From positions 186,001 to 250,000 of the forward strand of contig NZ_VWWJ01000008.1 in the NCBI RefSeq assembly GCF_011753055.1: a stretch of 64,000 nt of DNA, read 5' to 3'. The notes under the pieces were generated by a model. The model had not been told where the DNA came from. It saw only the letters and a program-made list of their open reading frames with translations, and did not search any database. A program made the position numbers and the translations under genes. Shown piece after piece: positions 58,513 to 64,000 of this stretch. Source of the stretch: Burkholderia sp. Ax-1719 (lineage in GTDB: Bacteria > Pseudomonadota > Gammaproteobacteria > Burkholderiales > Burkholderiaceae). Within the stretch, counting starts at the first letter, position 1. Each line of letters opens with the position of its first letter.

Positions 58513-59433
58513 TCAGCGCGGGCGCTGACGCCGCCCGGCCCGGAACACCGATGTGTCGTCGTAGAACGCAGGATCTTCGTTGGCCGCCCACCAGCCCGGA
58601 ATGCCCAGCACCGGCAGCGGCGCGAAGCTGCGGCCACTCAGCGTCGACTCGCCAATGAGCGTCGCGCTAACGTGTTCGTCGAGATACGCGTTGCGCTGCG
58701 CGCGCGGCCACGCGAAATACGCTTCAGGGACGTCGATCACCCACGCGTGCGCCGTACACGCCGCATAGGGCGCGATCAGCTTTTCGAGCAGCGCATGGCC
58801 GAACACGCGCACTTCGCATGCGACGTCCCACTGCGCGCGCCCCTCGACGAACAGCGCACGCCAGTCGAACTCGCGCAGCGCTTGCGTCAAAGCGGGATCG
58901 GCGCTGGCGAACAGCACGGCGTTTTCGTCGAACAGCGTGAGCGCGTCGCGCACGCCGCCGCGCGTTGGACCGACGCCCAGCACGTCGATGGCATCGGCCT
59001 GACGCGCGTTGAGCGCCGCCTTGATGCGCGGGAACGCGAACCAGTGCAGCGCATTGAAGAAGTCGTGCAGGTTGTGGCGCGTGGGCACGCCGCCCGTCGC
59101 GGCAATGTGACCTTCGTAGGACGCGCCTTCCGGCAGGTCGTCCTGCGCGATGAAGTGCAGCGCCTCGCCTCGACCGGTGCGATGACCGGCTTCGCGCGCA
59201 TCGGTGTTCAGCTCTTCCAGATAGCGCGCGTAGCCCGCCAGCGCGGCCTGCTGCCAGCGGCGTCCGCGTGCTTCGTGCTGGGCGAACCACGGGTGCGCCC
59301 AGTCGATGTCGGCGAAATGGCCTTCGGGCAGGCTGCGGCGCAGCGGCTTGGGCGATTTTTGCAGGATCGATGCGCTCGCATCGATCGCATCAATCGCATC
59401 GATCTCCGCCCCGCCCCGCGGCGAAACGCTCAA
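58513..59433 (-). CDS. DUF3025 protein
   Basis: 306-residue protein of unknown function in the DUF3025 family. Recognisable blocks: GGVPTRHNLHDFFNALHWFAFP, IKAALNARQADAID, RGGVRDALTLFDENAVLF and FGHALLEKLIAPYAACTAHAW. Residues 10-20 (IDAIDAIDASA) come from a short tandem repeat. The ATG at 59433 overlaps the pyrC stop by four bases, so it is translated with pyrC; rnpB starts 22 bases after its stop. Confidence 0.88.
   Translation of the reverse strand: MSVSPRGGAEIDAIDAIDASASILQKSPKPLRRSLPEGHFADIDWAHPWFAQHEARGRRWQQAALAGYARYLEELNTDAREAGHRTGRGEALHFIAQDDLPEGASYEGHIAATGGVPTRHNLHDFFNALHWFAFPRIKAALNARQADAIDVLGVGPTRGGVRDALTLFDENAVLFASADPALTQALREFDWRALFVEGRAQWDVACEVRVFGHALLEKLIAPYAACTAHAWVIDVPEAYFAWPRAQRNAYLDEHVSATLIGESTLSGRSFAPLPVLGIPGWWAANEDPAFYDDTSVFRAGRRQRPR
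59376..59402 (-). repeat. 9-bp coding repeat in the DUF3025 gene
   Basis: TCGCATCGA, TCGCATCAA and TCGCATCGA stand in tandem (plus strand), encoding the Asp-Ala-Ile repeats of the protein N-terminus. Confidence 0.8.
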
Positions 59434-60485
59434 ACCAGCTTCCAGCCGATGGTTTCGCCGCCGCGCAGCGGCACGACCGGCACGCCGCCCGCTTCGATTT
59501 CCGTCGGCAGTTCCCAGTCTTCGCGGCGCAGCGTGACCGTATCGGCCGCGCGCGGCAGACCGTAGAAGTCTGCGCCAAAGAAGCTGGCGAAGCCTTCGAG
59601 CTTGTCGAGCGCGCCCGCGTTGTCGAACGCCTCGGCGTACAACTCCAGCGCGTGCAGCGCCGTGTAGCAGCCCGCGCAGCCGCAGGCGTGTTCCTTCAGG
59701 CCCTTTGCGTGCGGCGCGCTATCCGTGCCGAGGAAGAAGCGCGCATCACCCGACGTCGCCGCTTCGACCAGTGCGAGGCGGTGCGTTTCGCGCTTGAGCA
59801 CCGGCAGACAGTAGTAATGCGGACGAATCCCGCCGAGGAAGATCGCGTTGCGGTTGTACAGCAGGTGATGCGCCGTGATGGTTGCGCCCAGCAGGCCGGG
59901 AGCGGCGTTATCGGCGCGGATGTAGTCGACGGCGTCCTTGGTCGTGATGTGCTCGAACACCACCTTCAGGCCCGGGAAATCGCGGCGCAGCGGCGTCATC
60001 ACGCGGTCGATGAAGACCTTTTCGCGGTCGAACAGATCGATGTCGGGGCTCGTCACTTCGCCGTGCACGAGCAGCGGCATGCCCACTTCCTGCATCGCTT
60101 CCAGTGCCTTCGCGCACTTGCGGATGTCGGTCACGCCCGCGTCCGAATTGGTGGTCGCGCCCGCCGGATACAGCTTCACGCCATGCACGAAGCCGCTCGC
60201 CTTGGCGCGGCGGATTTCGTCGGCGGGCGTGTTGTCGGTCAGATAAAGCGTCATCAGCGGCTCGAACGTCATGCCCGCGGGCAGCGCCGCGAGAATGCGG
60301 TCACGGTACGCCGAGGCCATTTCGGTCGTGGTGACCGGCGGCTTCAGGTTCGGCATGATGATCGCGCGGCCGAACTGGCGCGCGGTGTGCGGCAGGACCG
60401 CTGCGAGCATCGCGCCGTCGCGCACGTGCAGGTGCCAGTCGTCGGGGCGGGCGAGCGTAAGAGTCGTGGGGGTGGAAGCGTTCAT
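59430..60485 (-). CDS. pyrC: Dihydroorotase PyrC
   Basis: Zinc metalloenzyme that closes carbamoyl-aspartate to dihydroorotate in pyrimidine synthesis. The 351 residues match type II (E. coli-like, 348) dihydroorotase: metal ligands His18 and His20 in DDWHLHVRDGAML, the carbamylated lysine in GVKLYPAGATTNSDAG near 107, His in LVHGEV and VFEHITT, and Asp in LGTDSAPHAKGLKE. A minus-strand TACAAT (60721-60726) 235 bases upstream may mark a distant promoter. Translation is coupled to the DUF3025 gene. Confidence 0.96.
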   Translation of the reverse strand: MNASTPTTLTLARPDDWHLHVRDGAMLAAVLPHTARQFGRAIIMPNLKPPVTTTEMASAYRDRILAALPAGMTFEPLMTLYLTDNTPADEIRRAKASGFVHGVKLYPAGATTNSDAGVTDIRKCAKALEAMQEVGMPLLVHGEVTSPDIDLFDREKVFIDRVMTPLRRDFPGLKVVFEHITTKDAVDYIRADNAAPGLLGATITAHHLLYNRNAIFLGGIRPHYYCLPVLKRETHRLALVEAATSGDARFFLGTDSAPHAKGLKEHACGCAGCYTALHALELYAEAFDNAGALDKLEGFASFFGADFYGLPRAADTVTLRREDWELPTEIEAGGVPVVPLRGGETIGWKLV

Positions 60486-60791
60486 GGCTAGTCGGGTACG
60501 TGTCTGTTACGGGTGACGCGGGTGGATCGAGGGAATCCGGGGAACCAGGCATCGCGGCGATACCGCGTCACGCAGCGTGCGGGCGTCGCGCGCAAACGAC
60601 AGCCGCATTTCCGCGATGTCGGCGCAAACGCCGTTCTGGCGCGCTTTCGCGCAGGACGGGAAAGCATCCGACAAATTTCGTATTGGCGCGTCGCAGGCCG
60701 GTGATATGCTTGGAAAATCATCATTGTACCGGGACATCAGGCCGATTCCGGCCCAGCTTCGCCGGCAGTAACACAGCATCAGATACGCGCC
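60486..60791. other. Divergent intergenic region pyrC / amidotransferase
   Basis: 306 bases. On plus, TTGGCG (60683-60688), 16 bases and TATGCT (60705-60710) form a fair promoter for the amidotransferase gene. On minus, TACAAT (60721-60726) is a possible pyrC -10. No RNA gene is evident. Confidence 0.45.
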
Positions 60792-61721
60792 ATGTGCCAA
60801 CTTCTCGGAATGAACTGCGCCGCGCCGACGGACGTCACGTTCTCCTTCACCGGATTCGCGGCGCGCGGCGGCGCCACCGATCACCACGCCGACGGCTGGG
60901 GTATCGCGTTCTTCGAGGACAAGGCCTGCCGCCTCTTTATCGACAACGAGGCCTCGGCCCGCTCGCCCATCGCCGAGATGGTCAAGCGCTATCCGATCAA
61001 GTCGCGCAACACCATCGCGCATATCCGCAAGGCCACCCAGGGCAGCTGCTCGCTGGAAAATAGCCACCCATTCCAGCGCGAACTCTGGGGCCGCCACTGG
61101 ATCTTCGCGCACAACGGCGATCTGCAGGACTTCAATCCGGTCATGACGGGCGTCTATCAGCCAGTGGGCACGACCGACAGCGAGCGCGCGTTCTGCCTGC
61201 TGCTGCAAGGTCTGCGCAAGGCGTTTCCGGGTTCGCAGCCGCCGCTCGACGAACTGTTCGCCGCGCTTGAGACGCTCACGCGCGAGATCACGCAGTTCGG
61301 CGTGTTCAATTTCCTGATGTCGAATGGTCAGGCGCTGTTCGCGCACTGCTCGACCCATCTGCACTATCTGGTGCGCCGCTGGCCGTTCTCGACCGCGCAC
61401 CTGGTGGACGCCGACGTCTCCATCGACTTCGCGAAGTACACCACGCCTGAAGACCGCGTCGCGGTGATCGCCACCGCTCCGCTGACCGACAACGAAGTCT
61501 GGACCCGCTTCGCGCCCGGCGATCTGCTGATGTTCCAGCACGGCGAGGTCATCGCGCAGACCCGCGTGCCGGTGCCGCAGAAGGTGCTCGACAAGCTGAA
61601 GAACCCGTCGCTGGACGCGTCCGCCAGCGCGCCGCGCATTTCGCCGTGCCCTTCGTTGAACGTGCAACCGGGCGAAATCGACGCGGAAGCCGTCGAAACC
61701 CTGCAGACCTGGGGCGAATAA
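60792..61721 (+). CDS. Class II glutamine amidotransferase (YafJ-like)
   Basis: 309-residue Ntn-type amidotransferase. Met1 removal would expose the nucleophile Cys2 in MCQLLGMNCAAP. Other signatures: GGATDHHADGWGIAFFE, RNTIAHIRKATQGSCSLENS, WIFAHNGDLQDF and VGTTDSERAFCLLL. E. coli YafJ is 255 residues; the extra length is a C-terminal Pro/Ser tail. No synthase domain is attached and the acceptor is unknown. A terminator follows. Confidence 0.9.
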   Translation: MCQLLGMNCAAPTDVTFSFTGFAARGGATDHHADGWGIAFFEDKACRLFIDNEASARSPIAEMVKRYPIKSRNTIAHIRKATQGSCSLENSHPFQRELWGRHWIFAHNGDLQDFNPVMTGVYQPVGTTDSERAFCLLLQGLRKAFPGSQPPLDELFAALETLTREITQFGVFNFLMSNGQALFAHCSTHLHYLVRRWPFSTAHLVDADVSIDFAKYTTPEDRVAVIATAPLTDNEVWTRFAPGDLLMFQHGEVIAQTRVPVPQKVLDKLKNPSLDASASAPRISPCPSLNVQPGEIDAEAVETLQTWGE

Positions 61722-61746
61722 ACCCACTGCCGCCAGAAACGAAAAA

Positions 61747-61780
61747 AGCCGCGCAAACCCCAAGGGCTGCGCGGCTTTTG
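61747..61780. terminator. Bidirectional terminator amidotransferase / gltL
   Basis: Stem AGCCGCGCA (61747-61755) / TGCGCGGCT (61768-61776), A-rich left flank and T run right, between convergent genes. Confidence 0.88.
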
Positions 61781-61797
61781 CGTTATGGCTGCGTCGA

Positions 61798-62523
61798 TCA
61801 GTGCAGGATCTTCGCGAGGAAGTCCTTTGCGCGATCCGACTTCGGATTGGCGAAGAAGTCATCCTTGCGGTCGTCTTCGACGATGGCGCCCTTGTCCATG
61901 AAGATCACGCGATGCGCAACCTTCTTCGCAAAGCCCATTTCGTGCGTCACGCACATCATGGTCATGCCTTCCTGCGCGAGTTCGACCATCACGTCGAGCA
62001 CTTCGTTGATCATTTCCGGATCGAGCGCGGACGTCGGTTCGTCGAACAGCATCGCCACCGGGTCCATCGACAGCGCGCGCGCAATCGCCACGCGTTGCTG
62101 CTGACCGCCCGAAAGCTGGCCGGGATATTTGTCGGCGTGCGCGCGCAGGCCCACGCGATCGAGCAGCTTCAAGCCCTTTTGCGTGGCTTCGTCCTTGCTG
62201 CGGCCGAGCACCTTGATCTGCGCGAGCGTCAGATTTTCCGTGATCGACAGATGCGGGAACAGCTCGAAGTGCTGAAACACCATGCCCACTTTCGCGCGCA
62301 GCTTCGAGAGATTGGTGCGCTTGTCGCCCACCGACTGGCCGTTCACGAGGATCTCGCCCTGCTGGAACGGCTCGAGTCCGTTGACGGTCTTGATGAGCGT
62401 GGACTTGCCCGAGCCCGACGGCCCGCACACCACCACCACCTCGCCCTTCTTCACTTCCGTCGTGCAGTCGGTCAGTACCTGGAACTGGCCGTACCACTTC
62501 GAAACGTTCTTAATTGAAATCAT
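61798..62523 (-). CDS. gltL: Glutamate/aspartate ABC transporter ATPase GltL
   Basis: ATPase of the polar-amino-acid uptake system, 241 residues from ATG 62523, same as E. coli GltL. Walker A VVCGPSGSGKSTLI, Q-loop VFQHFELFPHLS, signature LSGGQQQRVAIARAL, Walker B AMLFDEPTSALDP and the switch His in VTHEMGFA are intact. The gene overlaps the end of gltK by four bases and closes the operon at a terminator. Confidence 0.95.
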   Translation of the reverse strand: MISIKNVSKWYGQFQVLTDCTTEVKKGEVVVVCGPSGSGKSTLIKTVNGLEPFQQGEILVNGQSVGDKRTNLSKLRAKVGMVFQHFELFPHLSITENLTLAQIKVLGRSKDEATQKGLKLLDRVGLRAHADKYPGQLSGGQQQRVAIARALSMDPVAMLFDEPTSALDPEMINEVLDVMVELAQEGMTMMCVTHEMGFAKKVAHRVIFMDKGAIVEDDRKDDFFANPKSDRAKDFLAKILH

Positions 62524-63200
62524 CTTGCGACCTTTTTCTGAAGACCTTTCACAAGGCTCGACGCGATCACGCAGATCACGAAATAGCATGCGCCCGCGAA
62601 CAGTACCATCTCGACCATCGTTCCGTCACGATCGCCAATGTTGGTGGCCGTGCGGAAGAAGTCGGCGAGACTGATCACGTACACGAGCGACGTGTCCTGA
62701 AAGAGCACGATGGCCTGCGTGAGGAGCAGCGGCACCATCGCGCGAAACGCCTGCGGCAGCACCACGTGCTGCATCGCCTGACCATACCGCATGCCCAGCG
62801 CGAACGACGCGTTGACCTGCCCGCGCGGCACCGCCTGAATGCCCGCGCGAATAATCTCGGAATAATACGCGGCCTCGAACAGCGAGAACGCGATCATCGC
62901 CGAAGCGAGACGAATGTCGATATCGGGCGACAGGCCCAGCAGATTCTGCAGCACCTGCGGCACGATCAGGAAGAACCACAGCAGGACCATCACCAGCGGG
63001 ATCGAACGGAACACCGTGACATAGCCCTTGGCGAACCACTCCAGCGCCTTCACGCCCGACAGCCGCATCAGCGCGAGCAGCGTGCCCCACACAATTCCGA
63101 CGACGATCGCGCAAACCGTGATCTTGAAGGTGACGATGGCGCCGGTCCACAGGGTAGGCAGTGCGCCCGGAATACCGCTCCAGTCGAAATGATGCATCAC
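62520..63200 (-). CDS. gltK: Glutamate/aspartate ABC transporter permease GltK
   Basis: Inner-membrane permease of the His/Glu/Gln family, 226 residues with about five hydrophobic helices. The cytoplasmic coupling loop EAAYYSEIIRAGIQAVPRGQ and ALGMRYGQAMQHVVLPQAF is the typical EAA motif. Overlaps gltJ upstream and gltL downstream by four bases each, so all three are coupled. Ligand assignment rests on the family and operon order. Confidence 0.93.
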   Translation of the reverse strand: MMHHFDWSGIPGALPTLWTGAIVTFKITVCAIVVGIVWGTLLALMRLSGVKALEWFAKGYVTVFRSIPLVMVLLWFFLIVPQVLQNLLGLSPDIDIRLASAMIAFSLFEAAYYSEIIRAGIQAVPRGQVNASFALGMRYGQAMQHVVLPQAFRAMVPLLLTQAIVLFQDTSLVYVISLADFFRTATNIGDRDGTMVEMVLFAGACYFVICVIASSLVKGLQKKVAR

Positions 63201-63937
63201 TTGCCTCCGATATAGCCGGGCAGCCGGGTCTTCGCTTCGACCCAGCGCATCAGCGCCATGACGACCACGTTGATGAGCACATAGGCGAGCGTGACCGAGA
63301 TGAACGACTCATACGTTTGCGCCGTGTAGTCCACGAGCTGACGCGCCTGGGCGGACAGATCGAGCAGACCGATGGTGGACGCCACCGCTGAGTTCTTGAA
63401 GATGTTGAGAAACTCGGACGTCAGCGGCGGCACGATGATGCGGTACGCAACCGGCAGGAGTACGTAGCGATACGTCTGCCATTGCGTGAAGCCCATCGCC
63501 AGCCCGGCGGCACGCTGGCCGCGCGGCAAGGCGTTGATGCCCGAGCGCACCTGCTCGCACACGCGCGCGGCCGTGAAGAGGCCCAGACAGATCACCGACG
63601 CCGTGAAGAACTGGATGCCCGGCGGCAGTTGCTTGAACGCATTGCCAAGCGAAGGCGGCACGAGTTCCGGCAGCACGAAGTACCAGATGAAGAACTGCGC
63701 GATGAGCGGAATATTGCGGAAAATCGCCACGTAGACCGTGCCGACGCCCGCGAGGAAACGGTTCGGCACCGTGCGCAGCACGCCGAAGAACGAGCCGACG
63801 ACAAGCGCGATCACCCACGCGCACAGCGACACCGACACCGTCACCCAGAGGCCCGAAATCAGCCAGCCCAGGTACGTGGTGGGTTCGCCCGTCGAGACCG
63901 GGCTGAGCAGAATGCCCCAGTTCCAGTGATAGGACAT
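63197..63937 (-). CDS. gltJ: Glutamate/aspartate ABC transporter permease GltJ
   Basis: Partner permease, 246 residues (E. coli GltJ also 246), starting MSYHWNWGILLSPVSTG. It has the EAA-type loop ARVCEQVRSGINALPRGQ with LAMGFTQWQTYRYVLLPVAY and hydrophobic helices throughout. The binding-protein gene gltI is expected beyond the window edge. Confidence 0.94.
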   Translation of the reverse strand: MSYHWNWGILLSPVSTGEPTTYLGWLISGLWVTVSVSLCAWVIALVVGSFFGVLRTVPNRFLAGVGTVYVAIFRNIPLIAQFFIWYFVLPELVPPSLGNAFKQLPPGIQFFTASVICLGLFTAARVCEQVRSGINALPRGQRAAGLAMGFTQWQTYRYVLLPVAYRIIVPPLTSEFLNIFKNSAVASTIGLLDLSAQARQLVDYTAQTYESFISVTLAYVLINVVVMALMRWVEAKTRLPGYIGGK

Positions 63938-63958
63938 GAAGAGACTCCAACAAAAAGA

Positions 63959-63995
63959 ACGGAAGAAGCGCCGCTTTTGCGTCCGCTTCTTCCGT
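63959..63995 (-). terminator. Hairpin upstream of gltJ
   Basis: Perfect 12-bp stem ACGGAAGAAGCG (63959-63970) / CGCTTCTTCCGT (63984-63995). On the minus strand TTCTTTTTG follows, so it would end or attenuate a transcript arriving from outside the window, presumably gltI, before gltJKL. Confidence 0.75.
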
Positions 63996-64000
63996 CCTGT

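Noticed and set aside
60488..60724. 78-codon minus-strand frame directly upstream of pyrC
   Set aside because: Arg-rich composition typical of non-coding GC-rich DNA; it would need leaderless initiation. A leader peptide cannot be excluded but nothing supports it.

Overview
The window is a stretch of core chromosome from a GC-rich betaproteobacterium, most likely a member of the Burkholderiaceae (Burkholderia, Paraburkholderia or Caballeronia). I base this on protein content and gene order: split pntAa-pntAb-pntB, dps near oxyR, queA-tgt-yajC-secDF, dusB-fis-purH, ruvCAB, tyrS-dtd, rplM-rpsI-erpA and gltJKL are all present. No rRNA, tRNA, CRISPR array, insertion sequence, prophage or obvious defence island is visible. 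The only accessory-type genes are three small type II toxin-antitoxin pairs set between housekeeping genes.

Layout. 1-4185: end of a FAD-linked oxidase, then glycolate oxidase glcDEF. 4467-6003: yggS and proC. 6078-9248 (minus): ubiA, dps, a 58-codon membrane mini-gene and oxyR. 9411-14329: recG diverging from queA and tgt. 14633-18159: yajC-secD-secF. 18238-19518 (minus): two YceI-like periplasmic proteins. 19929-23895: a pqiA-pqiA-pqiB-pqiC lipid-trafficking operon. 24032-26164: a large membrane protein of the misnamed Gcr recombinase family. 26359-26937: higBA copy 1. 27041-30695: RlmL-type methyltransferase, a glycosyltransferase, and a VOC protein with its WYL regulator. 30753-33701 (minus): transhydrogenase. 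33982-37566: nudJ-mnmA and a membrane-anchored glutamate-synthase-like protein. 37692-41315: a GST, pepP and ubiH. 41408-42045: vapBC. 42276-48262: dusB-fis, purH, a secreted orphan and ruvC-ruvA-ruvB, followed by a DUF2236 gene. 49302-53201 (minus): a branched-chain amino acid binding protein, a phosphoglycerate-mutase-like phosphatase, dtd and tyrS. 53350-53970 (minus): higBA copy 2. 54259-56927: anmK, erpA, rpsI and rplM. 57163-58490: a candidate sRNA, an osmC-like gene and the RNase P RNA gene. 58513-61721: DUF3025, pyrC and a class II amidotransferase. 61798-63937 (minus): gltL, gltK and gltJ.

Functionally the window covers carbon oxidation (glycolate), redox and oxidative stress (OxyR, Dps, PntAB, ErpA), tRNA modification and proofreading (QueA, Tgt, MnmA, DusB, TyrS, Dtd), RNA processing (RnpB), protein export (YajC-SecDF), DNA repair (RecG, RuvABC), nucleotide synthesis (PurH, PyrC) and envelope maintenance (Pqi, AnmK). 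Convergent genes are often separated by strong bidirectional hairpin terminators.

The most interesting non-coding signal is on the minus strand at 57163-57292. It comprises a sigma70-like promoter with exactly 17 bp spacing, a short 5-prime hairpin, a single-stranded segment holding two anti-Shine-Dalgarno (CUCCUCC) blocks, and a rho-independent terminator with no other gene to serve. It lies just upstream of the strong rplM promoter. Second is a perfect 16+16 bp inverted repeat upstream of erpA. Third is the 58-residue single-membrane-span gene between dps and oxyR. All calls are by eye from sequence; no database search was run.
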